A stretch of DNA of 64,000 bases from an uncultured Subdoligranulum sp. (GTDB lineage Bacteria; Bacillota; Clostridia; Oscillospirales; Ruminococcaceae): contig CALZZE010000005.1 in NCBI GenBank assembly GCA_945830575.1, positions 1 to 64,000 on the forward strand, read 5' to 3'. Under the pieces are notes generated by a model that saw nothing but the letters and a program-made list of their open reading frames with translations, was not told where the DNA came from and made no database searches. Positions within the stretch are counted from its first letter, which is position 1, and each line of letters starts with the position of its first letter. Shown here piece after piece: positions 8,049 through 17,115 of this stretch. A program made the translations under genes and the position numbers.

Positions 8049-9233
8049 TTACACAATGTAAGCGGTGAGGTCACTCATATGTTCAACATTTTCCCACGGA
8101 AAATCCTCGCGTCCGAAGTGACCGCCCGCCGCCGTGCGGGAGTAGATGGGGTTCAGCAGGTTCAACTGCTTGATGATGCCCGCAGGGGTCAGATCATACG
8201 CCTTGCGCACAGCGGCCGACAGGCAATCATCTTCGCAGGGGCCGCCTGTGCCGAACGTATTCACATCCACCATAACAGGCTCTTTCTCCCCGATGGCGTA
8301 GGCCAGCGCGACCTGACAGCGCTGGGCAAATCCTGCCGCGACGATATTTTTCGCAATAAACCGCGCCATGTACGCGCCGCTGCGATCTACCTTGGTGGCA
8401 TCCTTGCCGCTGAATGCACCGCCGCCGTGGGGCGCAAATGTGCCGTAGCTGTCCACCATGAGCTTGCGCCCGGTCAGCCCCGTATCAGCATCCGGACCGC
8501 CCTGCACAAACTTGCCGCTGGGGTTCAGGATGATTTCCGCATCGTCGGCGGGCATACCGTCAAAGGCCAGCGGGAACACATATTCGTCCAGCAGATCCGC
8601 CAGCTTATTGATGTCGGTGTCCTCCTTGTGTTGGACAGAAACGACCACTGTGGTGATGCGCACGGGGGTATCGCCGTTGTATTCCATCGTGACCTGCACC
8701 TTGCCGTCCGGGCCGATGTCGGGGATAACGCCGGTCATGCGGGAGATTTCCAACAGCGTTACAAGGCGCTGGGCGGCAACCACCGGCATCGGCAGGTATT
8801 CGGGCGTTTCGTTGCAGGCGTAGCCGACCATAACGCCCTGATCGCCCGCACCGAGGGTGTCCTCGTCCTCTCCCTCAGCCAATTCGGGTTCCACCGCGCC
8901 CGCAATGTCGGGGCTTTGGTCGTGGATGTAGCAGTCGATTTGGTACGCTTTCGGGTCATAGCCGACATCCCGCAGGGTGTCGCGGACGATGTTGAACACA
9001 TCGGGCTTTGCCGAGGTCGTGATTTCGCCCGCCACAATGATGTGACCGTGGGTTGCCATTACCTCACAGGCCACGCGGCTGGCGGGATCATGCTGCAGAC
9101 AGGCGTCCAGCACGCTGTCGGCAATGAGGTCGCACAGCTTGTCGGGATGCCCGCGCATGACGGATTCTGCGGTGTAAAAGCGAGGATGCTCGTTTTCTTT
9201 CATGGTTTCGGTGTTTTCAAAAATGTCGTTCAT
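8049..9233 (-). CDS. metK: S-adenosylmethionine synthetase carried by the ICE
   Basis: A full-length 394-residue methionine adenosyltransferase that makes SAM from methionine and ATP. Visible motifs are the ATP-binding GHPDK, GAGDQGVMVGYACNETP, the glycine-rich GGGAFSGKD and the C-terminal GHFGREDFPWE. AGGAG lies seven bases before ATG 9233. It is embedded in the ICE operon between DUF3846 and the primase-like gene rather than in a metabolic operon. A plausible role is to supply SAM for the two ICE methyltransferases during establishment in a new host; this is inference. Confidence 0.93.
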   Translation of the reverse strand: MNDIFENTETMKENEHPRFYTAESVMRGHPDKLCDLIADSVLDACLQHDPASRVACEVMATHGHIIVAGEITTSAKPDVFNIVRDTLRDVGYDPKAYQIDCYIHDQSPDIAGAVEPELAEGEDEDTLGAGDQGVMVGYACNETPEYLPMPVVAAQRLVTLLEISRMTGVIPDIGPDGKVQVTMEYNGDTPVRITTVVVSVQHKEDTDINKLADLLDEYVFPLAFDGMPADDAEIILNPSGKFVQGGPDADTGLTGRKLMVDSYGTFAPHGGGAFSGKDATKVDRSGAYMARFIAKNIVAAGFAQRCQVALAYAIGEKEPVMVDVNTFGTGGPCEDDCLSAAVRKAYDLTPAGIIKQLNLLNPIYSRTAAGGHFGREDFPWENVEHMSDLTAYIV

Positions 9234-9270
9234 TAGTTCTTCTCCTTGCTTGTTGGATGATTTCGGACAA

Positions 9271-9293
9271 AGAAAAAAGCCCGCAGGCGGGCT
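9271..9293 (-). terminator. Rho-independent terminator after DUF3846 gene
   Basis: The stem AGCCCGC/GCGGGCT (9278-9284 and 9287-9293) is followed on the minus strand by six T residues (9273-9278). It separates the DUF3846 gene from metK, although read-through may still occur. Confidence 0.75.
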
Positions 9294-9318
9294 GCGGGCG
9301 AAGAGTATCGTATTCATA

Positions 9319-9726
9319 TCAGCGCTCCGGGGATTCTTTTGTTTTGGGCGGCGGAGCCATAACGCGGGTATATTCTTCCGGCGTAGTGTGTTCCACACAC
9401 AGGGTCTTGCCCAGCAGGAAAAACAGCTGCGGATCGTGGTACATTTCTTCGTAGTGCTTCATCTGCTTGGGCGTGAGGTCAGTAAAATCGTTGCTGGTCA
9501 GCCCGCAGACGAAAAATGTGCCGTGGATGATGTCATAGTCGCCCAGCATACGGTTCAGCGGCAGGTTTTCTGCAATGCCGTTGTCGTTGCAGACGATACA
9601 GGCGCTATCCCTCCAAGGGTACACGGCCTCGATGGTGCCGCCGACAACTGCCTGCTCGGCTTCAAGGGTGTGTTCAATGTCGGCTTCGCGGGGGTACTTT
9701 CCGGGTTCAACAATCAGAACTTTCAT
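9319..9726 (-). CDS. DUF3846 family protein
   Basis: A 135-residue protein. MKVLIVEPGKYPREADI followed by AVVGGTIEAVYPW and CNDNGIAENLPLNRML is the DUF3846 pattern, a small domain common in ICEs and phages with no known activity. ATG 9726 is chosen because GAGGAGG lies six bases before it. The first 20 bases overlap the 3' end of the large adhesin gene. A terminator follows its stop. Confidence 0.85.
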   Translation of the reverse strand: MKVLIVEPGKYPREADIEHTLEAEQAVVGGTIEAVYPWRDSACIVCNDNGIAENLPLNRMLGDYDIIHGTFFVCGLTSNDFTDLTPKQMKHYEEMYHDPQLFFLLGKTLCVEHTTPEEYTRVMAPPPKTKESPER

Positions 9727-12700
9727 CGGCATCCTCCTCATCAGAAGTTTCTTTCAGCGCATTTTTCTGCTTAACGGTCAGCAGCACGATCCCTGTCGCA
9801 GATGCAAGGGACACGACCACAATAGCCAGCAGTGGGAAACCATCTCCCGTCTGCGGGAGGGTCTGCACCTTATGCGGCGTAGGCGCAGGAGTAGGCGCCG
9901 GGGTTGCAGCGGGCGTCGGCTGCGGTGTGGGAGCAGGGGTTGGTGTTGGCGTGTCCTCGCGGGGCGTGGCTTCATCGATCATCTGGATCAGGCGTTTGTC
10001 GGCGCGCACCCATTCGGCATCGGTATTTTCGCGGACGAACAGGCAAACATTTTCGTCTGCCTGCTGTACCTTAAACTGCACCGATTCGGCAATTTCAAAG
10101 CCAGCCGGGGCGGCATCTTCGGTCAGGGTGTAGATGTACTCCTTAGTTTCGCCTGACAGCTTGATAAATTGATCCGAGATGGGAACACGGTGAGTTTTGT
10201 AGTCGGTTATCCAAGTGTCGACGACCTCATCATTCGCATCACGGATCGTCAGCGTAGCGCCCGGCAGCAGATTTCCTGCAATGTCGGTCTTGTCGATATC
10301 CAGCACAGGCGCGTCCTGCATGATGACGGTGGCATCGTCGAGTTTTACCCAATCATCGTCGGATTTTACATAAACCTCATTGACCTGCTCTGTACCTTCT
10401 TGCACCAGCTTGAACACGATGCTTTCGGCTTCGGCGTAGCCATCCGGGGCGCGGGTTTCGGTCAGGGTGTATTCTTTTTCCAGCTCCAGACCTCGCACGG
10501 TGTGCGGCGTTTTTGTGGAAGTCCAGCCCTCCACCAGATTGCCGTCTGCAGCACGGATTTCCAGCTTTGCACCGGGCAGTTCCTTGCCGTTAGTGATGTC
10601 CTGCTTGGAAATGTCTACACTGGTGCGCAGGTTGGTGTTTGTACCATCTACGATTTGCCATGCAATCTGCTGACCTTCATAGGTGAACTCTACATCCACA
10701 GGGGTGCTGTCCAGCAGGTAACCCGCAGGGGCGGTGATTTCCACAATGCGGTATCTGCCGCTGTTGCCGGAATCGGGATAAGTCTCGGAACGGATGGGAA
10801 CATCCACGTCAAACCACGCGAAGCCGCTTTCGTTGGCGGGGCTGCTTTCTGCCAGCTTTGCACCGGCGTCCAACAGTTTTGTACTGTCTGCGGAGAAAAT
10901 GTCATCCACGGTGTAGAGTTCATACACCGCACCGGGCAGATAGGTCAGCGCCTCCCGATCTTGCTTGTAAATGCCTACACCGATTTTACCGACTTTATCG
11001 CCGGGCTTTTCGGGAACAGGCAGCACGCGGGCATTTTCAAACACGAGAATCTGTCCAATCTTGTGGGCATCCGAGGCGTCCTTGACATTCACAATGCTGT
11101 ACGAACATTCCTTGTCGCCGTCCTGCTCGTGGCTGACAATAGTTTTTGCCAGCACAATGTCATTTTTCTGGTTGTCCCAGCTAAATTCCACCGTGTAACT
11201 CTGCTGGGTCAGCACAAAACCATACGGCGCTTGAACCTCGGTAATGGTGTACTTGCCCAGCGGCAGGGTCACGGTGACTTCGCCTTTGGTTCCATCATGG
11301 ATAATTTTCAAGAAATCGTAGGTAGATTGGGTGCGGGTGGGGCTGAATTTTACTTCATCCACCTGACCCTCCGTGCCGGTGGTAACAGTCGCCACCAAAT
11401 CGCCGGATTTGTACCAGTAGGTGCCTTGGCGGTCGGGTGTGGCAATGTCGGCTGCAGCGTGAATTTCGTACACCGCGCCTGCAAGGTTGTCCTGCGTGTA
11501 GATGAACTGTCCATCTTGGTAGTCGGTCAGCACATTGCCCAGCTTACGAATGGTAAGCTGACCGAGCGTTTCGTGGTTGCAGTATTTCTCCGTGACGATG
11601 TACTCATCCATGTCGTTGGTAGCATTGCCCACGACCTGCCAGACGCGGTCGGACTTGATTTCAAACTCCACCGAGTAGGCAGGATCGTTGAAATAGCCTT
11701 CCGGGCCTTGCAGTTCTTCAATCAAATATCTGCCCAGCGGCAGTTTTTCGGGTGTTTTCATAAGACCGTCTGCATCGGTGTAGAACACATCCGTTTTCTT
11801 GGTGGCGCTGCCGCTGGCTGGGTCGATCATGGAAATGCGGGTCTTATTACCCTTGTCATCTAATTTGTACAAGGCAAAAGAGGTGTTGGCGATTTTGACC
11901 GCCTTGCCGGTTTCTGTGTCGGTCTTGATGAGCTGCAAATAGCCCTCCAATTCCTCGTCCAGCACGTTGTAGATCATATAGTTATTGGTGGCTGTAGTGA
12001 CACAGCCCGCCGGAACCGTGAATCGACTCTGTGGGCTGTTGGCGTCCACTGTCACGATGAACGGGTCGCACTGGAACACATCCTTGGGGATGGTGGTTTC
12101 CACTACCAGATATTGCCCATACGGCAGGCCCTCCACGCGGAAAATGCCCTCCTCATTGGTGAACATTTCTGCCAGCCTATACTCGGCGGGCTGATCCGTG
12201 GGCATCCAGCCGTTACCCTTACCGTTGGCATAGTCGCCGTCTGCGGTCAAGGTCGCGTTATAGGCATTGACCGTATCGGTGCTGCTCTCGAACATATTGG
12301 CGACGGCCTGTCCCTCATGGGTGAAATCGTATTTGAGAGTGGCGTTATCGTAATTGTCTTTGCGGTAGGCGTCCAAAATGCTTTGTGCATTGTAGCTGCC
12401 ATCCGGGTTTTGCTTGAACTGCGCCGCCTTGCTCAGTTTAGAGATGCGGTAAACGGTGAAGCCCGCACCCTCCAGCTTCAGTGCCGGGGAGGGCTGGCCT
12501 GTGGTCGAAACTAACTTCTGCAATCTAAAGCCGGATTTCAGCACTTCGTCTTGGCTCTCCTGCTCGGCGTGGATGTGGTAGGTCGATTCATCCGCATAGG
12601 ACAGGGTTTTGTAGTGGTTGACCTCATCGCAGAGATACCCTTTGGCGTAGGACAGGTAATACCCATCCCACGCTTTGCAGCCGTTCAGCTTGCGGCTTTC

Positions 12701-15601
12701 GGAAACAGCGGAATACTGGTTTTTGTAGATGTAGTCGGTGTACTCGCCGCCCTTGGTGGCAAGGCTGCTGTACTTGCCAGTGCGTTCCAGCTTCTTGTTT
12801 AGTTGCGGATACTTTCCGGTAATGTACAGTTTGCCGTTGCCGTCAATGGGCAGTACCAGCCCGGTGGCACGCTCGACCAGATAGTAGCGGCCCATGTACA
12901 GGTTGGCAAAAGCCAGCTTGCCGTCTGTGATTTTAGCAGACGCTACCAGTCGGTCTTTCTGCAAGATGGGCAGGTAATCGGTATCCCAGCCGCCGTTGGT
13001 AAGGACAGTGGTGTGCCAAAGGGGTGTGCCGTTGGCATCGGTGATTTTGGAGTAATCCACGACACCCGAAACACCATCCGGGTGTTCAATCGCGTCAGCG
13101 GCGTACAAATCGTACACCGCCCCCTCCAGCGTGGTGTCACCGTTGCTGCCCGCAGCCAGATACCGCGCGGCGTCCAAGTCAACTTTTGTCAGCAGAATAT
13201 TGCCGAGGACACGATCATTCTGCATCTTATCGGCATTGGCGTGCATGGTGTAGGAATTTTCGTTGTTGGCAATGCCCGTGGGGTCTGTGGCGTAGGTCTT
13301 ATCTGCCTTGCGGCTGCCAAAGGTGATGGTGACCACACCCTCACCGGTGTCGATGAGCGTGCCGCCGCCGTTGGTCGTGCCGATGTCAGCGTTATAATCG
13401 GCGTTGCCCAGCCAAATCGTCTGGGCGTCCAATGATTTGGTAATTTCAAAGTCATACGCCCGCTTGCCCAGCACAGAGCCTACCGTGCCGGGTTTGGTCA
13501 CATCCGTCCAATCGCCGTAATATCCGCTGGGCGCACGGCTTTCCACGAGGACAAACTTGCCCTCATTGCGCTGGGTGTAGAATAAATCATCCGAACCGCC
13601 CGCATAGTCACTGTGGTTGATGACCTTGTAGGTGCCATCTGCTTGGCGCTCGACTTTGTACCGGTTGTATCCGCCAAACGGGATATAGCACTGCCGAACG
13701 GTGTCCCAGTCGAAAATCTTAAACTCGGCATCGCCCTTGATGCGCTGCTTGGTTTCGCTGTCGATTTTGTCGATGCTGACTTTTACCGACCACTCATCGT
13801 TTTTCATCGGGTAGTCGTTGCTGCTATTGGCAGAAACCGTAATGGTCTGGTGGCTGCCCAGCGCGCCGGGCGTGGAATCAAAGCCATGCGGGATGGTGAC
13901 CTCGTCATAGCTGAATGTAATATTGGCAAGCTGCGCCCGTGCCGCGGCGATGGCAGCATCCACCATGCCCTGCGCTTCGTTCTGCAGCTGCCCGATGGCT
14001 GCATTCTTGGCAGCTTCTGCCGCAGCATCCGCTTCGGCTTGGCTGGTGAACGGTCCTTCCTGCCCGGAAAGCGTACTGGTGCTGGTCTTGGACACCTCAT
14101 AGTGAACCGTCCATGTGGCAGAACCGTCGCCGCCGTTGAGGTGAAAGTTGTCATCCGGCGTGTGACCACTTGTGGTAATGGTCTGCGCTCCGGCAGGACT
14201 CATCTTCCAGCTGCCTCCGTCCACGCTGCCGCCGGTCTGGCTGGGCGTGACGGTAATGACCGCGCCGTCCACCTTTTCCAGCGTGTTTAGCTGGTACTTG
14301 TCGGTGTTGACGGTGAATGTTAAATCAAAGCTGCCGCCGGCAGTCTGGGCGGGAGCCTGCCAGTCGGCATAGTACTCCTGCGGCACAGGCTCCGGCTCCG
14401 GTTCTTCACCCTCGATGGCGGGACCGATCAAGGCGACCGTCTGCCACCCACTGGCGGCGGGTTGATAAATGTAGGTGTAATATCCTGCTTCGGCGGTATA
14501 GGTCTGCACCCCGTTCAACAGTTCTTCTGCCGATTCCCGGTAAAGCGCAGCCGCCCGGCTGTCGGGGTAGTGCTGCATAATATACAGCTGCAGATCGTCG
14601 TAAATTGTGCGGCAGAAATCCAAAAGAGAGATTTCTTCCGTTTCTTCCGCGCAAAAAACAGCGGGGAAATCACCGCCCTCGTCCAGAGAAAGCTGGTTCA
14701 GCCCGCCCCAAATGCGAATCTGGTTGCCGTAATGGTCACCGGGTATGCACTGGTCTGCGCCCACGGTGGACGTGTGGGAATAGCTGTACGGCGGGCAGCC
14801 GTTGGGCTGACCGTTGGCGCCGTGGGTGCAGCAGTAGGCGGGTTCGCCGTTAAACCAAATCAACCATGTGGCGTTGATCTTTGCCACCTTGGTGATGCGC
14901 CCGCTTGTCACAGCCGGGGTGGGGCGTCCTGCGTAAGGTGCAACCCCCATATCCGCAAACGGAGGGGCTGCCGTGCTGCTGCGGTCAATTACGACATTCA
15001 GATTTTGTGTCAGCGAATTGCCGTCCGGGGCAGTGTAGACAAGCTGCGCCGTGAAATCTCCGTCGGTCAGCAGGTACAGCCCTGTGGCAGCGGCAGAGGT
15101 TTCCGCATATTCGCTGTGCAGAACGGTCGTGTCCTGCGCGGGTTCGCCGTAATAGTCCAGCAGCGTGACATTTTCGGGCAGCAGCACATCGGTTCGGGAA
15201 CCGTCCGCTGGGTATTCGACCTGCGCCATAAGCGGCACGATGGCATAGTCGGTATCCTCGGTCAAGGGTACGGTCACGGTTTTGTCACCGCTGTTCAGGG
15301 CATCCGGGTCAAGATGGCTGTCCTGCTCCAACTGACCGTCCGCCCACAGCGACAGGCTGATTTTTGTCTGCCCTGTCGCAACCGGAAGCCCCTCGCTGCC
15401 GATGTAGGACCCGACAGGTGCATCCGGCAGGTCGGCGTACAAAACCGCCGCGTCCGGGTCAAGGGTTGCCGTCTGCGCAGTTTCAGGGGTTGTTGCGGCA
15501 TCGTCCGCAAAGGCGGGCAGCGCTGCGCCCAGATTCGTGAGCGCAATTCCTCCCGCCAGCAGCAGCGACAAGCCCTGCTTTATTCTGTGTTTGTTTTTCA
15601 T
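9707..15601 (-). CDS. Giant LPQTG-anchored surface protein with SpaA/Cna-B repeats
   Basis: A 1,964-residue secreted protein. Residues 1-32 are a signal peptide ending PAFA. A Cys-rich region near 255-285 (AYCCTHG, GCPPYSYSH, DQCIPGDHY) looks like the thioester-type domain of Gram-positive adhesins. About seven SpaA/Cna-B modules follow, starting near residues 604, 800, 1220, 1347, 1534, 1660 and 1767, each with a K-D/T start (IDKIDSET, LIKTDTETGKA, DISKQDITNGKELPGA) able to form isopeptide bonds. A Thr/Pro repeat leads to LPQTG near residue 1915, a hydrophobic span and an acidic tail. Sortase would link it to the wall; it may aid mating contact or host binding. AAGGAG precedes ATG 15601. Confidence 0.93.
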   Translation of the reverse strand: MKNKHRIKQGLSLLLAGGIALTNLGAALPAFADDAATTPETAQTATLDPDAAVLYADLPDAPVGSYIGSEGLPVATGQTKISLSLWADGQLEQDSHLDPDALNSGDKTVTVPLTEDTDYAIVPLMAQVEYPADGSRTDVLLPENVTLLDYYGEPAQDTTVLHSEYAETSAAATGLYLLTDGDFTAQLVYTAPDGNSLTQNLNVVIDRSSTAAPPFADMGVAPYAGRPTPAVTSGRITKVAKINATWLIWFNGEPAYCCTHGANGQPNGCPPYSYSHTSTVGADQCIPGDHYGNQIRIWGGLNQLSLDEGGDFPAVFCAEETEEISLLDFCRTIYDDLQLYIMQHYPDSRAAALYRESAEELLNGVQTYTAEAGYYTYIYQPAASGWQTVALIGPAIEGEEPEPEPVPQEYYADWQAPAQTAGGSFDLTFTVNTDKYQLNTLEKVDGAVITVTPSQTGGSVDGGSWKMSPAGAQTITTSGHTPDDNFHLNGGDGSATWTVHYEVSKTSTSTLSGQEGPFTSQAEADAAAEAAKNAAIGQLQNEAQGMVDAAIAAARAQLANITFSYDEVTIPHGFDSTPGALGSHQTITVSANSSNDYPMKNDEWSVKVSIDKIDSETKQRIKGDAEFKIFDWDTVRQCYIPFGGYNRYKVERQADGTYKVINHSDYAGGSDDLFYTQRNEGKFVLVESRAPSGYYGDWTDVTKPGTVGSVLGKRAYDFEITKSLDAQTIWLGNADYNADIGTTNGGGTLIDTGEGVVTITFGSRKADKTYATDPTGIANNENSYTMHANADKMQNDRVLGNILLTKVDLDAARYLAAGSNGDTTLEGAVYDLYAADAIEHPDGVSGVVDYSKITDANGTPLWHTTVLTNGGWDTDYLPILQKDRLVASAKITDGKLAFANLYMGRYYLVERATGLVLPIDGNGKLYITGKYPQLNKKLERTGKYSSLATKGGEYTDYIYKNQYSAVSESRKLNGCKAWDGYYLSYAKGYLCDEVNHYKTLSYADESTYHIHAEQESQDEVLKSGFRLQKLVSTTGQPSPALKLEGAGFTVYRISKLSKAAQFKQNPDGSYNAQSILDAYRKDNYDNATLKYDFTHEGQAVANMFESSTDTVNAYNATLTADGDYANGKGNGWMPTDQPAEYRLAEMFTNEEGIFRVEGLPYGQYLVVETTIPKDVFQCDPFIVTVDANSPQSRFTVPAGCVTTATNNYMIYNVLDEELEGYLQLIKTDTETGKAVKIANTSFALYKLDDKGNKTRISMIDPASGSATKKTDVFYTDADGLMKTPEKLPLGRYLIEELQGPEGYFNDPAYSVEFEIKSDRVWQVVGNATNDMDEYIVTEKYCNHETLGQLTIRKLGNVLTDYQDGQFIYTQDNLAGAVYEIHAAADIATPDRQGTYWYKSGDLVATVTTGTEGQVDEVKFSPTRTQSTYDFLKIIHDGTKGEVTVTLPLGKYTITEVQAPYGFVLTQQSYTVEFSWDNQKNDIVLAKTIVSHEQDGDKECSYSIVNVKDASDAHKIGQILVFENARVLPVPEKPGDKVGKIGVGIYKQDREALTYLPGAVYELYTVDDIFSADSTKLLDAGAKLAESSPANESGFAWFDVDVPIRSETYPDSGNSGRYRIVEITAPAGYLLDSTPVDVEFTYEGQQIAWQIVDGTNTNLRTSVDISKQDITNGKELPGAKLEIRAADGNLVEGWTSTKTPHTVRGLELEKEYTLTETRAPDGYAEAESIVFKLVQEGTEQVNEVYVKSDDDWVKLDDATVIMQDAPVLDIDKTDIAGNLLPGATLTIRDANDEVVDTWITDYKTHRVPISDQFIKLSGETKEYIYTLTEDAAPAGFEIAESVQFKVQQADENVCLFVRENTDAEWVRADKRLIQMIDEATPREDTPTPTPAPTPQPTPAATPAPTPAPTPHKVQTLPQTGDGFPLLAIVVVSLASATGIVLLTVKQKNALKETSDEEDADESSDC

Positions 15602-15621
15602 ACTGGTTCTCCTTTTGTTGC

Positions 15622-15656
15622 AAAAGAAAAAGCCCGCTGCACGGTGCAGCGGGCTT
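15622..15656 (-). terminator. Strong terminator after the GGCT-like gene
   Basis: Thirteen-base complementary arms (15630-15642 and 15644-15656, AAGCCCGCTGCAC) are followed on the minus strand by a T-rich run (15622-15631). It lies directly after the stop at 15659 and isolates the adhesin gene from upstream transcription. Confidence 0.85.
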
Positions 15657-15658
15657 GG

Positions 15659-16144
15659 TTAGCGTTCGGGAGCGTGTTTCTTAGGGGCAGGCGCAGCTCT
15701 GGCCTTGTAGGCTTTTCTGTATTTTTCGTCAGCATCATAGAACTGCTGCGGAGAGATGCCCGCATCCAGACATCCCTGCAAAACAACCGCATTGTAGCGG
15801 CTGCTGACCGGGAGCAACTGGTCGCGGTACGGTGCGTTCATCGTGTAAACCATGATTTCATGCGGCGTACCATCTGCATCCGTGACCGTCACGGTTTCCT
15901 TGTCATAGAATGTCGGGTAGCCCTCGTAGCAGTCAAGCTGGGATTCGTCATGGTCGGTGACAGACCAGATCAGTCCTTCAACGCTTGCGCCCTCTTTGGG
16001 CAAAATCGTCAGGTAGCCGCGCCGGAACGCCAGCTCATAGTCATCCAGCTTGGCAGTGCCTACCACCGTTGCTTCGGGACAGCGGTAGGCCATCTGATCA
16101 AAATTCAGATTGGAACCATAGGCAAAGTATTCTTTTCGAGACAT
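15659..16144 (-). CDS. Gamma-glutamylcyclotransferase-fold (AIG2-like) protein
   Basis: A 161-residue protein with the family's YFAYGSNLN motif near residues 6-14 and the acidic motif region ESQLDCYEGYPTFYDKE, which supplies the catalytic glutamate in GGCT enzymes. These enzymes release gamma-linked amino acids as cyclic products. It follows the broken amidoligase gene by 11 bases. Amidoligase-2 and cyclotransferase genes are known to occur together in mobile elements as presumed make-and-break pairs for amide-linked tags. AAGGAG lies seven bases before ATG 16144. Confidence 0.83.
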   Translation of the reverse strand: MSRKEYFAYGSNLNFDQMAYRCPEATVVGTAKLDDYELAFRRGYLTILPKEGASVEGLIWSVTDHDESQLDCYEGYPTFYDKETVTVTDADGTPHEIMVYTMNAPYRDQLLPVSSRYNAVVLQGCLDAGISPQQFYDADEKYRKAYKARAAPAPKKHAPER

Positions 16145-16155
16145 TGGGTTTCTCC

Positions 16156-17115
16156 TTATCTGACCTCATCTGTATGAAGCCGTGGTTGATTGCTGGGATA
16201 CAGCGACTTGTCGTGCCTCCACGCCTTGTCACCGGGCAGATTTTTCAGCAGGTGCATCCGAACATTTTTGTACTCCGGACCGATGAGTCCCAGCCGCAGC
16301 AGAAAGGTGCGGAAAGTGAACGCCGGATTATCCCCGATGGGCGTTTTCCGAAACTGCGTGTACTTCTGGTTGATGCCCTGCGCCGAGATTGCCATAGCCA
16401 GAATGATGTTGGCTTTCGTTTCACCCGCGTGCAACGTGGAGTTGAACAACCGCCACTCGACTGTGCCATGGTAGAACACCGAATGGAGATTTAAGGCATG
16501 GTATCGGCTCTGGTGGTAGTGATAGTCGCTGCCGTCCCGCCCGCGGTACCAGCGGTCTTTCAGTTGATCCATACTTGCACCGCTGGGCAGCTTGCGGATT
16601 TCTTCCAGTATCGGCTCATCCACCGCCTGACAGTAACTGTCGATGCGGGCATGGTTGACTTTGAGTGCTGCAAACAAAATATCCTCTTTGGAATACATGA
16701 TGGACAGCACATTTTTGAGGCTCTGCGGGGTATGCTTACTGGCATCCACATGGACGTGCATTCCGCAGCTGTCGTTTACGATGCCTCCTGCGCGGCGTAA
16801 GGAACGGACAACCTCCTGCAGCTTTTCCATCTCGCCGTATTCGAGTTTCGGAGAGTTCAGTTCGACCTTTTAGGTCTCCCCGATAAGAACAGACCGCCTA
16901 CGGCATTCGGGATGGATACTGCTGTCCCGAACGATTTTCCACTCTTTACCGTCCAAATCTTTGACCCTGTAGGCATCGTAGCCACCGCTGGAATGCTCGG
17001 CGCGGGTGCCAAATAAGTCGGCCAGCGTTTGGGCTGCCGTGGCGCGGTTTATCCCGGTCAGTTCAATTTCACAGCCAAAATACTGGTCACGGAAATCAAG
17101 GGGCAAGCGCCTCAC
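16156..17115 (-). pseudogene. Amidoligase-2 family gene with in-frame stop codon
   Basis: Two open stretches in the same frame make one amidoligase. The N-terminal part has FGCEIELTGINRATAAQ and WKIVRDSSIHPE; the C-terminal part has KVELNSPKLEYGEMEKL and the hallmark NDSCGMHVHVDASKH followed by WRLFNST. The frame is broken only by TAA at 16870-16872, where relatives seem to have another residue, so a point mutation is likely. The enzyme family joins amines to carboxylates by ATP-dependent amide formation. The start is probably GTG 17115 or TTG 17106, overlapping the methyltransferase 3' end. Without reads a sequencing error cannot be excluded. Confidence 0.8.

Noticed and set aside
10169..11863. 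Plus-strand frame of 564 codons inside the adhesin gene
   Set aside because: Antisense to the SpaA repeats, without a ribosome site or domain.
16156..16830. Independent gene for the C-terminal amidoligase part
   Set aside because: There is no ribosome site before its first methionine and the upstream codons continue the same domain in frame.
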